49,522 nt of DNA. Source: Bacillota bacterium. Its GTDB lineage: Bacteria > Bacillota > Clostridia > Lachnospirales > Lachnospiraceae. The stretch lies in assembly GCA_023386815.1 (NCBI GenBank), contig JAEWIZ010000033.1:1-49522 (forward strand), in the 5' to 3' direction. The notes under the pieces are model-generated. The model did no database searches and was not told the DNA's origin. It saw only the letters and a list, made by a program, of their open reading frames with translations. A program made the position numbers and the translations under genes. Of the stretch, positions 24,889-33,561 are shown one piece after another; position 1 is the first letter of the stretch; each line of letters starts with the position of its first letter.

Positions 24889-24943
24889 GAAATGGGCAGG
24901 AACTACATGGTATTCATTACCCATGTGAACCTGCCCATTTTTA
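24889..24943. terminator. Bidirectional terminator after lgt
   Basis: AAATGGGCAGG (24890-24900) pairs with CCTGCCCATTT (24930-24940), with an inner CATGG/CCATG stem, and T runs. It serves lgt and the convergent RD-repeat gene. Confidence 0.85.
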
Positions 24944-25008
24944 ATAAATTAAAATGGGTACTTTAGGAAGTTAATGATAGGTCTGTTTCCTGTAAGAGCT
25001 ATTTTTAA

Positions 25009-25536
25009 TTAAAAGCAGCGGAAGAAGAAGATTCTTTGTATATTAATTCTATCATATTCCCAGCGATTTCTTCTCCAACGGAATCCTTCTACAAACTGTC
25101 TTCCAACAAAGGTTGGATAGAACCAGAAATTATTTCCGTTGAACAGCCAGATATAGGTAAAACGGAACATACATCTTCTAAAATCCCCAGGTCTCACAAA
25201 CATACGTCGTGCTGCATTTGGCTGATTTCCAGGTCCCATAAATGCTCTTTGATCCATAGGAGGTCCTTCCGGAATAAAGCTCGGAGGAGCTGTTCTTGGT
25301 GCTGATCCCATTCCAGGTGCACCTGGTGGTGGGCTCGATGGTGTTCCTGGTCTTTCATCCCGATCACGATCCCTATCTCGATCCCGGTCACGATCCCTAT
25401 CTCGATCTCGGTCACGATCATTTCTTCGATTCCTATTATCTATATTTCCCTGTGGAAATCCACCGGGGAAAAATTGTTGGCTATTCATTTTCGCTTCATC
25501 ATTAGGTTCATTGTTCATATTGTTTTGATGACTCAA
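25009..25536 (-). CDS. Low-complexity protein with Arg-Asp repeats, possible coat/surface protein
   Basis: 175 residues. Gln/Asn-rich start, then about eleven Arg-Asp dipeptides (residues 40-60), a Pro/Gly-rich stretch (62-95) and an aromatic, Arg-rich C-terminus (FTYIWLFNGNNFWFYPTFVG ... RIFFFRCF). Starts at TTG with AAAGGA eight bases upstream. Proteins of this build are common in spore-forming Lachnospiraceae, but I know no proven function; spore surface is a guess. No signal peptide. Confidence 0.7.
   Translation of the reverse strand: MSHQNNMNNEPNDEAKMNSQQFFPGGFPQGNIDNRNRRNDRDRDRDRDRDRDRDRDRDRDERPGTPSSPPPGAPGMGSAPRTAPPSFIPEGPPMDQRAFMGPGNQPNAARRMFVRPGDFRRCMFRFTYIWLFNGNNFWFYPTFVGRQFVEGFRWRRNRWEYDRINIQRIFFFRCF
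25361..25420 (-). repeat. 24-bp tandem repeat coding for (Arg-Asp)n
   Basis: The plus strand repeats CACGATCCCTATCTCGATC (c/t)CGGT in 24-bp units, two complete and two partial. The unit is a multiple of six, so copy number can change without breaking the RD frame. Confidence 0.85.
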
Positions 25537-25621
25537 AGTAACAGTCCTTTCATCTTATATTACTGATACTATTGTATGTATCAATAAATAAAAGGTGAAG
25601 ATATCCTGCGTAACTATGCTA

Positions 25622-26647
25622 TTAAACACCAATATATAATTTTAAGAGCTTTAACGTATTCTCAATTCCGCTTGTATGGCTTCGCTCCATACCATGGGAA
25701 GCATGTACTCCCGGACCAATTAAAGCACCTCTGATATCATTTCCACCGGATAAGGCAGCTGAAACATCAGAGCCATAATGAGGGAAGATATCAACGACAT
25801 AATCAACCTCATTTTCTTTCGCCAAGGAGATCAGCCGGTTAGTCATCTCATAGTCATATGGTCCCCTGGAATCTTTGGCACATATGGATACTGTGTATTC
25901 TGATCCATTTAAGTCATCTCCTACTGTTCCCATATCAATTGCTAAGAGCTCTGTAATATCCTGTGGTACCCAGCTGGCTCCAAAGCCTACTTCCTCATAA
26001 TTACTAATTAATATTTTTAGATTGCTTTCCGGTACTACATGACCTTCAGACATTTCCTTAAGCATCCCTAGAAGAATCGCTACAGATGCTTTATCATCTA
26101 AATGTCTTGACTTAATAAAACCGCTGTCCGTGTATTGAAACTTTGCATCAAAGCTTATATAATCTCCATGTTCAATCCCCAGTGCCAGTACATCGTCTCG
26201 ACTCTTTACCGGCTCATCAATTCGAATAATCATATTTCGTTCTGTACGCTCTAAGGTACGAGCATCATCATAGCTGTGCACAGAGGGACTTTTAATTAGG
26301 ATGGTTCCTGTATATTTCTGTCCATCCCTGGTATGGATATTACAATATGCCCCTTCTATGCTATGGACGGTATAGCCTCCAACTAAGGTAAACTTTAAGG
26401 TTCCCTCCCCATCGATAGAACGAACCATAGCTCCTAAGGTATCTACATGGGCTGACAACCCAATGGTTTTTTTACTCTTTCCCTTAACACTAATAATTAA
26501 ACCACCCTTATTCGAATACTCACTGGTATATCCGAAGCGCTCTGCTTCCTCCTCTACAAAGGTCATTACCTCTTTCGTATATCCGGATGGGCTGGGTATC
26601 GTTACAAGCTTTTCAATTGTTTTAACAATATATTCTAATGTTTCCAT
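25622..26647 (-). CDS. M42 family metallopeptidase (aminopeptidase)
   Basis: 341 residues. The metal ligands and catalytic acids of the M42 family are visible: AHVDTLG, RHLDDKAS, NYEEVGFGAS, AIDMGTVGDD and GVHASHGMERSH. Cytoplasmic dodecameric aminopeptidases of this family trim peptides. ATG 26647 follows GAGGGAG; the ATG 36 bases further up is not supported. Confidence 0.92.
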   Translation of the reverse strand: METLEYIVKTIEKLVTIPSPSGYTKEVMTFVEEEAERFGYTSEYSNKGGLIISVKGKSKKTIGLSAHVDTLGAMVRSIDGEGTLKFTLVGGYTVHSIEGAYCNIHTRDGQKYTGTILIKSPSVHSYDDARTLERTERNMIIRIDEPVKSRDDVLALGIEHGDYISFDAKFQYTDSGFIKSRHLDDKASVAILLGMLKEMSEGHVVPESNLKILISNYEEVGFGASWVPQDITELLAIDMGTVGDDLNGSEYTVSICAKDSRGPYDYEMTNRLISLAKENEVDYVVDIFPHYGSDVSAALSGGNDIRGALIGPGVHASHGMERSHTSGIENTLKLLKLYIGV

Positions 26648-27142
26648 AATGATCTCCCTCTTGACTTTAATTATATATGACATATACCATTATATAGCAA
26701 CGCTTTTGTAAATACAACAAACAGCTTATTCTCTTCTTTTAATCTCTGTTTCCATGTAGCTTTTACACGTTAAATTTTCTTATTCACGTTTTCTCATCTT
26801 TCACACATATCACCCACAAATCCATTTAAGTGTAATACTCAGATCATTAACCAATACCTTAAAGGTGCTTATTAATAAATTGAAGTTATAGGCTCTAAAT
26901 TAATCAAATCATATATTTATCCCCTAACCTCCCTCCTTCGTAAGTATTAACTGCGTATCAGGGAGGTTTTTCTGCTCTTAAATTTTAAAAAAAGTTGAAG
27001 ATATTGCATTCCATCCTTCGTTAATATCTTATGTAACGAGTAAGGATCCCAAAATCGTTGTTATATTATAGAACAATAGCCTAATAAATAGTGAGAAAAT
27101 TTAGCCTATGAAATAACTTAAACGAAAGGTACAGGTCACCAT
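26648..27142. other. 495-base intergenic region
   Basis: AT-rich. It holds the start region of the M42 gene on the minus strand, a lone plus-strand terminator (26926-26972), and the upstream region of a small ORF at 27143. No known riboswitch motif was recognised. Confidence 0.5.
26926..26972 (+). terminator. Plus-strand terminator without an obvious upstream gene
   Basis: AACCTCCCT (26926-26934) pairs with AGGGAGGTT (26960-26968) and is followed by TTTTCT. Between 26700 and 26926 no plus-strand ORF is convincing, so it may end a small RNA or serve as an attenuator. Confidence 0.55.
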
Positions 27143-27265
27143 ATGAAAAAATTACTGATCACCCTATCTATTCCTATGATATTTTTCTTATCCTTTTCAT
27201 TATCAAAGAAAATAGCAAAAGAGATTAAAAAGCATAAGAAAAACAGAATGGCAAAATTAATTTAA
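27143..27265 (+). CDS. Putative 40-residue membrane peptide
   Basis: ATG to TAA. One hydrophobic stretch (LLITLSIPMIFFLSFSL) is followed by a basic tail (KKIAKEIKKHKKNRMAKLI). AGGT lies about six bases and AAAGG 13 bases before the ATG. It could be a secreted or membrane micro-protein. It lies 160 bases before the ECF operon on the same strand. Coding status is not certain. Confidence 0.4.
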   Translation: MKKLLITLSIPMIFFLSFSLSKKIAKEIKKHKKNRMAKLI

Positions 27266-27427
27266 AGGCATTTCTAAGTCTTTGCAAATATTTACAAATA
27301 TTTAACAACAAAAATTTCACTTTAACTTGAAGACAAATCAATGATACTAGCGTTATAATGATCAACAGGGATTGTGAGATGAATTACAACAACTGAAATA
27401 CCATGATAGAGAGAGGGGGCGGAAAAT

Positions 27428-27943
27428 ATCAATAATGAGCAATATTATGAATACTTGATTGACACGTATCAGAATCTAATCTTCTCAATCTGCTTTAAGA
27501 TTGTTCATGATTACTTTGATGCGGAAGATCTTGCCCAGGAAACCTTTCTTTCCGCCTACAAGCATTTATCTGATTTTGATCGACAATACGAAAAAGCCTG
27601 GCTGAGCCGAATAGCTACGAATAAATGTCTGGATTTTATCAAACGGTCGGATCGAAAAAGTATTCCCACTGAGGATGAATACTTTACCCTGCAAAGGACT
27701 AAGGAGGCCTCTCCCGAGGAAAATGTTCTCGAGCATGAAGTTCGAGTCCAATTATCGGAGCGTTGTAACAATTTGAAATCACCTTACCGCGAGATCGCTC
27801 TGGATCATTTTTACCGGGAACTGTCCGCAGCCGAAATTGCACAAAATACTGGAAAAAACCTAAAAACAGTCCAAACTCAGATTTACCGGGCAAGGGCTCT
27901 GTTACAAAAAACCTATCGAAAGGGGGCATTATTAAATGAGTGA
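27428..27943 (+). CDS. ECF sigma factor with apparent AUC start
   Basis: 171 residues from the start proposed here. Region 2: DYFDAEDLAQETFLSAYKHL; region 4: LSAAEIAQNTGKNLKTVQTQ. The frame opens after a TAG at 27407 and has no ATG, GTG or usable TTG near the AGGGGG ribosome binding site (27414-27419). The codon eight bases from it is ATC, followed by NNEQYYEYLIDTYQN, where related proteins start with Met. A TTG at 27455 would remove nine residues and has no site. First gene of a four-gene operon; its stop overlaps the next start. Confidence 0.8.
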   Translation: MNNEQYYEYLIDTYQNLIFSICFKIVHDYFDAEDLAQETFLSAYKHLSDFDRQYEKAWLSRIATNKCLDFIKRSDRKSIPTEDEYFTLQRTKEASPEENVLEHEVRVQLSERCNNLKSPYREIALDHFYRELSAAEIAQNTGKNLKTVQTQIYRARALLQKTYRKGALLNE

Positions 27944-28439
27944 GCTAAAACATATCAATGAATCTGAGCTATATGCTTTTCGACATGAGTTAATGAGCCA
28001 AGAGGATAAAGAAACTTTTCTCGCACATATCTGTTCCTGCAACTACTGCTCTGATCTATTTGCAGAAGCAATGTCAGAAGAAATGATTACTGCCCCACGA
28101 AATATGAAAGATAACCTGTTAAGAGCCACAAAAAGACCGGAAGTTCAATTGGCAGTGAAAGCTAGAGAAACCTCAAAACAAATGCAGCTTTTCTTGTACA
28201 GCTTAAAGGTTGGCAGTGCCACCGTTCTAGCTCTGCTCCTGCTAATGCTTACGGTGAATTTTAACGGTTCTACAAACATCTCCTCTTCTTCTATTCCTAA
28301 TCCTACTGTGATACATGAGGTATTGGAACCTGACGATTCCCCCCTCTCTACCAGGATACGAGATAACATGAACAAGCTTGGAAATGATATATTAAATTTT
28401 TCGAATAATATTATCGAAACCAAGTCCATGTTTCGATAA
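27936..28439 (+). CDS. Anti-sigma factor, zinc-finger (ZAS)-like
   Basis: 167 residues. The N-terminal part has HICSCNYCSDLF, a HxxxCxxC-type zinc-binding motif as in anti-sigma zinc-finger proteins, followed by one membrane helix (about 89-109, SATVLALLLLMLTVNF) and a short outer tail. Its start overlaps the ECF gene by eight bases, and AAAGGGGG lies before the ATG. It should hold the sigma factor at the membrane until an envelope signal arrives. Confidence 0.82.
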   Translation: MSELKHINESELYAFRHELMSQEDKETFLAHICSCNYCSDLFAEAMSEEMITAPRNMKDNLLRATKRPEVQLAVKARETSKQMQLFLYSLKVGSATVLALLLLMLTVNFNGSTNISSSSIPNPTVIHEVLEPDDSPLSTRIRDNMNKLGNDILNFSNNIIETKSMFR

Positions 28440-28454
28440 TCGAGATGCACGGCG

Positions 28455-28497
28455 CAAAATCAGCGCCTTTTATGAGAAGTAAAAATCCACTTCTCAT
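28455..28497 (+). terminator. Two hairpins between anti-sigma gene and downstream genes
   Basis: GGCGC-aaaatca-GCGCCTTTT is followed at once by ATGAGAAGT-aaaaatcc-ACTTCTCAT. The first has a short T run and may lower, but not stop, transcription into the two membrane-protein genes. Confidence 0.45.
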
Positions 28498-28530
28498 AAC
28501 TTATATAATGAAAACGGAGGTAAATAAGAA

Positions 28531-29100
28531 ATGATTAGAAAAAAAGGTAGCTTTTTAACATTTTGTTTCTCCCTATTACCTGGCGCAGGTCAGATGTATA
28601 TGGGATTTATGAAGAGAGGATTGGTCTTAATGTCCGCCTTCTTCCTGCTCATCTTCCTCTCAGCATTTTTAAATACGGGAGCGTTGATGCTTATTATGCC
28701 AATTCTTTGGTTTTACGCATTTTTTGATACACACAATCTGCGTTCTATGCCAGATGATGAATTTTATGCACTGGAAGATGATTTTGTTATCATTAACCAG
28801 ATTCCAAAAGATAGCCTTAAGGCTTTCCGTGCTAAATATAAGAATATTATTGCCCTGGTATTAATCGTAGTAGGTATTTCTATCCTATGGAATAATTTCT
28901 TTGATCTATTAAGATCCATATTACCTGATTATATCGGTGATCGGATCAGCAATGCAATTTACAACATTGGATATTATATCCCTCAGCTTTTAATTGGTGC
29001 TGCCATCGTTGCACTGGGATTATATCTGATTCGAGGCAAGAAAAAAGAACTGGATCATTCCGCAGAAATAAGTATGCTCCAGGATAAGGGAGGCTTATAA
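28531..29100 (+). CDS. Multi-pass membrane protein of the ECF operon
   Basis: 189 residues. FCFSLLPGAGQMYMGFMKRG at residues 11-30 is like the TM2-type hairpin found in small membrane proteins. Four or five helices in all, with a soluble loop at about 70-100. Ends GGL two bases before the next start. Third gene of the sigma operon; probably part of the envelope stress response. No enzyme motif. Confidence 0.7.
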   Translation: MIRKKGSFLTFCFSLLPGAGQMYMGFMKRGLVLMSAFFLLIFLSAFLNTGALMLIMPILWFYAFFDTHNLRSMPDDEFYALEDDFVIINQIPKDSLKAFRAKYKNIIALVLIVVGISILWNNFFDLLRSILPDYIGDRISNAIYNIGYYIPQLLIGAAIVALGLYLIRGKKKELDHSAEISMLQDKGGL

Positions 29101-29102
29101 TC

Positions 29103-29417
29103 ATGACACGTACACACCGAGTAGGAACCTTCACCTTAGGTGGGATGCTAATTACCTTTGGAATTATATTTCTGCTGAGAATATTTATAGCTACTATATC
29201 CTTTGGAATCATATTTAGGCTTTGGCCGATTATCTTTATCTTTCTTGGCATTGAGATTCTGATTGCAAACTTTAATCAGAAGGAGGATAAATTGGTCTAT
29301 GATAAGACTGCCTTCGCACTGATTATTATTCTCTCCTTCTTTGCTATGGGGATGTCTATGGTTGAGTTTGTGATGGAGCAGGTTAACCGCGGTATGAATT
29401 TGCCTGGGATGTATTAG
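29103..29417 (+). CDS. LiaF-TM-like (DUF5668) membrane protein
   Basis: 104 residues, three or four helices. RVGTFTLGGMLITFGIIFLL and LWPIIFIFLGIEIL fit the transmembrane part of LiaF/LiaI-type envelope stress proteins. It starts two bases after the preceding stop and reuses its GGAGG. Last gene of the ECF operon, followed by a strong terminator. Confidence 0.75.
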   Translation: MTRTHRVGTFTLGGMLITFGIIFLLRIFIATISFGIIFRLWPIIFIFLGIEILIANFNQKEDKLVYDKTAFALIIILSFFAMGMSMVEFVMEQVNRGMNLPGMY

Positions 29418-29479
29418 ATGGTATTTGATGTTCACATTTTAACTTGCCTTTCAATTTCTAAAACAAATTTATTTTCATA

Positions 29480-29528
29480 TTATATAATTAAAAGGGTGCT
29501 ACCGTTTAGCACCCTTTTAATTATATAA
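29480..29528. terminator. Bidirectional terminator between the ECF operon and purL
   Basis: A perfect 21-bp stem (29480-29500 with 29508-29528) with a seven-base loop. The GC core is AAAAGGGTGCT/AGCACCCTTTT, with A and T runs on both sides. Confidence 0.93.
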
Positions 29529-29563
29529 ATGTTAATGATATTTAATTAATTTATATCTTGATC

Positions 29564-32500
29564 TTAACGGAAGTAAGCCACCCCAGATTCAAAGATATAC
29601 TGATTCTGATCCCCAGTTATATTAACCGCAACACAGTCCCCACGGCGTTCAGAATGAGCCATCTTACCAAGCACTCTACCATCCGGACTTGTAATACCCT
29701 CAATCGCATAATAAGATCCATTCGGATTAAAGTCCTCATCCATGGTCGGATTGCCCTTCAGATCTACATACTGTGTAGCTACCTGTCCATTCTCAAATAG
29801 CTTCTTAATCCACTCTTCACTGGCTACAAACCGTCCTTCCCCATGGGATGCAGGAATGGAATAGACACCGCCAAGCTCCGCCTTCATTAACCAGGGGGAC
29901 TTATTCGTAACCACCTTTGTATAGACAGACTTACTGATATGTCGTCCAATGTTATTGGTTGCCAGAGTCGGGGAGTCTTCTTTTTGAGGTGTAATCTCAC
30001 CGTAAGGTACTAGGCCAAGCTTAATCAGTGCCTGGAAGCCATTACAAATTCCAAGGGCAAGACCATCTCTTTTATTTAACAGATCACTGACAGCATCCTT
30101 AAGCTTCTCGTTACGGAAGGCAGTAGCAATAAACTTACCGGAACCATCTGGCTCATCACCTGCGGAGAAGCCACCCGGGAACATCAGAATCTGTGAATCA
30201 TTGATGGCCCCTGCAAAGGCCTCCACAGATTCTGCTATATTGTTCGCCGTCAAATTTTTGAAAACAATCGTTTCTACTTCGGCACCAGCATTTTTAAATG
30301 CTTTCATTGAGTCATACTCACAGTTGGTACCAGGAAATACCGGAATGAATACTTTTGGTTTCGCAATTTTATTCTTTGCAACATAGATTTTCTTCGCATC
30401 AAATAGCTTTGTTTCAACCTCCTGCTCCTCTACACCAGAGCGGGTTGGATATACTTTTTCTAAAGTTCCAGTCCAAGCCTTTAAAGCTTCATCCAAAGTG
30501 ATTACAACATCACCATAGATAAATTCCTGCTTTTCAGTCACTGTACCAATGATACCGCATTCTTCCGCCACAAATCCTTCGCTGCTAAGCATCTGTGCAG
30601 CTTCCTGGCTCATCTCGGCAATGATTGAGCCGTAGCTCGGAAGGAATAAGCTATCTTCCGATATGTTATCATGGAGCTGAACACCTAATTTATTACCAAA
30701 GGCCATCTTAGCTACTGCTTCCGCAACACCACCAAAGCCTATTGCATAAGCCGAGCTGATGATACCTTTTCTCATGATCTTCGTAATTTTTGTATAGAGA
30801 GCAACAAGCTGCTCATATACTGGCAGATCATATTCGTCTTTCTTGATATCAAACTTTACTAATACATTTCCTGCTTGCTTTAAATCCGTTACTACGATAT
30901 CCCCTGTCTTTGCAATATCAACTGCAAAGGATACTAAGGTTGGAGGAACATCAATGTCATTGAAGCTGCCGGACATACTGTCCTTACCACCAATGGAGGG
31001 AAGTCCAAGTTTCATCTGTGCATCATAAGCACCAAGTAAGGCTACCAGTGGTTCTCCCCAACGCATCGGGTCGTTACCAAGTCTGCGAAAGAACTCCTGG
31101 AAGGTAAAACGTATTTTACTATGATCTCCACCTGCTGCCACGATCTTCGCTACAGAGGAAATCACTGCGTACACAGAGCCATGGAAAGGTGACCAGGTAG
31201 AAAGATATGGATCAAAGCCATAGCTCATCATGGATACCGTATCACAGGAGCCCTCCAGTACGGGAAGCTTTGCAGTCATCGTCTGAATCGGAGAAAGCTG
31301 ATATTTACCACCATAAGGCATGGTTACGGTTCCTGCACCGATGGAGCTGTCGAACATCTCCACTAAGCCCTTCTTAGAGCATACATTGAGTGCAGAGAGA
31401 TTCTTTAGCCAGTTCTCTTTCACATTAACTGATGCCTCAAGTGCCCTTGCTTCAAGGCTGCCCATCTTTAGATAATTATTATCTTTATCCGGCATGCTCA
31501 CGACCGCGCTTGCCTCTTGATGAGCACCATTGGTATCTAAAAATTCTCTGGATATATTGACAATCTCCTTACCTCTCCAGGTCATAACAAGTCTCGGTGA
31601 TTCCGTTACTTTGGCAACTACAACTGCCTCTAAATTCTCTTCCTCTGCAAATGCAAGCATCTTAGTTACATCCTTAGGATCCACGACAATTGCCATTCTC
31701 TCCTGGGACTCGGAGATTGCAAGCTCCGTACCGTCAAGGCCGGCGTATTTCTTCGGAACATTATCTAAATCAATCTTAAGGCCCACAGCAAGCTCACCAA
31801 TTGCAACGGATACACCGCCAGCACCAAAGTCATTACATTTCTTAATTAAGCTACTAACTTCCTCCCTGCGAAATAGTCGCTGTAATTTACGTTCTGTCGG
31901 GGCATTTCCCTTTTGAACCTCAGCACCGCAGGTATTAATGGATTCTGTCGTATGACTCTTGGAGGAGCCTGTTGCACCACCACAGCCGTCACGACCGGTT
32001 CTACCGCCCATCAAAATGATGATATCACCGGGATCAGAATTCTCACGAATTACATTTTTTCTAGGAGCAGCACCCATAACGGCACCGATCTCCATTCTTT
32101 TTGCCACATAGTTTGGATGATATACTTCATCTACGAAACCGGTCGCAAGACCGATCTGATTACCATAGGAGCTATAGCCGGCTGCCGCACCGGTACAGAT
32201 TTTTCTCTGTGCCAGCTTACCCTTCATCGTATCCTTGATAGATACCGTAGGATCCGCTGCACCGGTTACTCTCATTGCCTGATATACATAACCTCTGCCT
32301 GACAATGGATCACGAATCGCACCGCCAAGACAGGTGGCTGCACCACCAAAGGGTTCAATCTCGGTTGGATGATTATGTGTTTCATTTTTAAAGAATACCA
32401 GCCACTCCTCTGTCTTCCCATCAATTTCAACCGGAACGATAATGGAGCAGGCATTAATCTCATCGGACACTTCCATATCTTCAAGTTTACCGTCCGCCTT

Positions 32501-33358
32501 TAGCTTCTTCATTGCAAGGAGTGCGATATCCATGAGTGAAATGTACTTGTCCTGTCTATCCTTGTACAACTGGGTACGAGCCTCCAGGTAGCTGTGATAA
32601 GCTGCCTTGATTGGCTCTGTATAGTAACCTTCTTCGAATTTAATCTCCTTTAATTCGGTTAAGAAGGTGGTATGACGACAATGATCAGACCAGTAAGTAT
32701 CAAGTACCCGAATCTCAGTCATGGATGGATCACGTTTCTCTTCATTTCTATAATAATTCTGTATGAACTGAAAGTCTGTAAAGGTCATTGCCAGATTCAA
32801 GGAGTCATAAAGCTCCTTCAGCGAAGCCTCAGCCATAGTCATAAATTCTTCTATAATCAATACATCTTCCGGAGCTTCAAATTTTGTAACTAGAGTATCC
32901 GGTTTTAGCTCTCCTGCTTCACGAGAATCTACCGGATTAATACAATAGCCTCTGATTTTTTCAAACTCTTCCTCTGTAATATCACCGGATAATACATAAG
33001 TAGTTGCAGATCTGATAACAGGTTCTTCCTTCTCATTTAACAGCTTAACACACTGTTCTGCGGAATCCGCTCTTTGGTCGAACTGCCCCGGAAGATATTC
33101 TACGGTAAATACTTTATCTCTTGTCCCAAGGTCGAATTTCTCTTCATACAGGAGATCCAACGGAGGTTCACAAAAGACTGTACCAAGTGATTTTTGATAC
33201 GTAGCTTCCGTTAAATTCTCTATATCATATCGGATCAGAACTCGCACAGACTCTAAGCCCATGACTGCTAGATAGCTGCGAAGCTCTGTTTTAAGTTCCT
33301 TTGCTCTGACGGCATATGGTGCTTTCTTTTCTACATAAATTCTCTTGACACTGCCCAT
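29564..33358 (-). CDS. purL: Phosphoribosylformylglycinamidine synthase, single-chain
   Basis: 1264 residues, the long type that joins the ATP-binding synthase and the glutamine amidotransferase. The synthase part has DHCRHTTF (about 235), KNETHNHPTEIEPFGGAAT and GGKDSMSG. The C-terminal glutaminase has FPGTNCEYDS, the nucleophile Cys in LGICNGFQ and the His/Glu pair in SHGEGRF. It converts FGAR to FGAM in purine synthesis. No other pur gene is adjacent. The transcript starts near 33440, with no purine riboswitch visible in the leader. Confidence 0.96.
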   Translation of the reverse strand: MGSVKRIYVEKKAPYAVRAKELKTELRSYLAVMGLESVRVLIRYDIENLTEATYQKSLGTVFCEPPLDLLYEEKFDLGTRDKVFTVEYLPGQFDQRADSAEQCVKLLNEKEEPVIRSATTYVLSGDITEEEFEKIRGYCINPVDSREAGELKPDTLVTKFEAPEDVLIIEEFMTMAEASLKELYDSLNLAMTFTDFQFIQNYYRNEEKRDPSMTEIRVLDTYWSDHCRHTTFLTELKEIKFEEGYYTEPIKAAYHSYLEARTQLYKDRQDKYISLMDIALLAMKKLKADGKLEDMEVSDEINACSIIVPVEIDGKTEEWLVFFKNETHNHPTEIEPFGGAATCLGGAIRDPLSGRGYVYQAMRVTGAADPTVSIKDTMKGKLAQRKICTGAAAGYSSYGNQIGLATGFVDEVYHPNYVAKRMEIGAVMGAAPRKNVIRENSDPGDIIILMGGRTGRDGCGGATGSSKSHTTESINTCGAEVQKGNAPTERKLQRLFRREEVSSLIKKCNDFGAGGVSVAIGELAVGLKIDLDNVPKKYAGLDGTELAISESQERMAIVVDPKDVTKMLAFAEEENLEAVVVAKVTESPRLVMTWRGKEIVNISREFLDTNGAHQEASAVVSMPDKDNNYLKMGSLEARALEASVNVKENWLKNLSALNVCSKKGLVEMFDSSIGAGTVTMPYGGKYQLSPIQTMTAKLPVLEGSCDTVSMMSYGFDPYLSTWSPFHGSVYAVISSVAKIVAAGGDHSKIRFTFQEFFRRLGNDPMRWGEPLVALLGAYDAQMKLGLPSIGGKDSMSGSFNDIDVPPTLVSFAVDIAKTGDIVVTDLKQAGNVLVKFDIKKDEYDLPVYEQLVALYTKITKIMRKGIISSAYAIGFGGVAEAVAKMAFGNKLGVQLHDNISEDSLFLPSYGSIIAEMSQEAAQMLSSEGFVAEECGIIGTVTEKQEFIYGDVVITLDEALKAWTGTLEKVYPTRSGVEEQEVETKLFDAKKIYVAKNKIAKPKVFIPVFPGTNCEYDSMKAFKNAGAEVETIVFKNLTANNIAESVEAFAGAINDSQILMFPGGFSAGDEPDGSGKFIATAFRNEKLKDAVSDLLNKRDGLALGICNGFQALIKLGLVPYGEITPQKEDSPTLATNNIGRHISKSVYTKVVTNKSPWLMKAELGGVYSIPASHGEGRFVASEEWIKKLFENGQVATQYVDLKGNPTMDEDFNPNGSYYAIEGITSPDGRVLGKMAHSERRGDCVAVNITGDQNQYIFESGVAYFR

Positions 33359-33445
33359 TTATTTAAACTCCCTTTCCTGCTAGTACAGCGACTAAGATAT
33401 TCGTTGTACTATGTATTCGCTCCCTGGTTAAGTGTTAGTACTTGC

Positions 33446-33473
33446 ATTATAGCATAGGATGTCTTATAATCAA
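33446..33473 (-). promoter_or_regulatory. Promoter of purL
   Basis: TTGATT (33468-33473), 16 bp, TATAAT (33446-33451). The leader of about 80 bases holds a weak GTAC/GTAC pairing and GAAAGGGAG before the start. Confidence 0.6.
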
Positions 33474-33561
33474 AATTAATATATGTAAAGCTTTTTATTA
33501 GGATTGCTAATAGATACTAAATCATTAGAATACTCACGTTCACGATTGAAAGGAGCCTTTT

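Noticed and set aside
25361..25420. CRISPR-like repeat
   Set aside because: Contiguous 24-bp units without spacers inside an open frame coding for Arg-Asp.
30201..32893. Long plus-strand ORFs inside purL
   Set aside because: Shadow frames of a highly conserved gene; no ribosome binding sites and low-complexity products.
33359..33561. Purine riboswitch in the purL leader
   Set aside because: The leader is only about 80 bases and lacks the three-way junction core words; no terminator is present before the gene.
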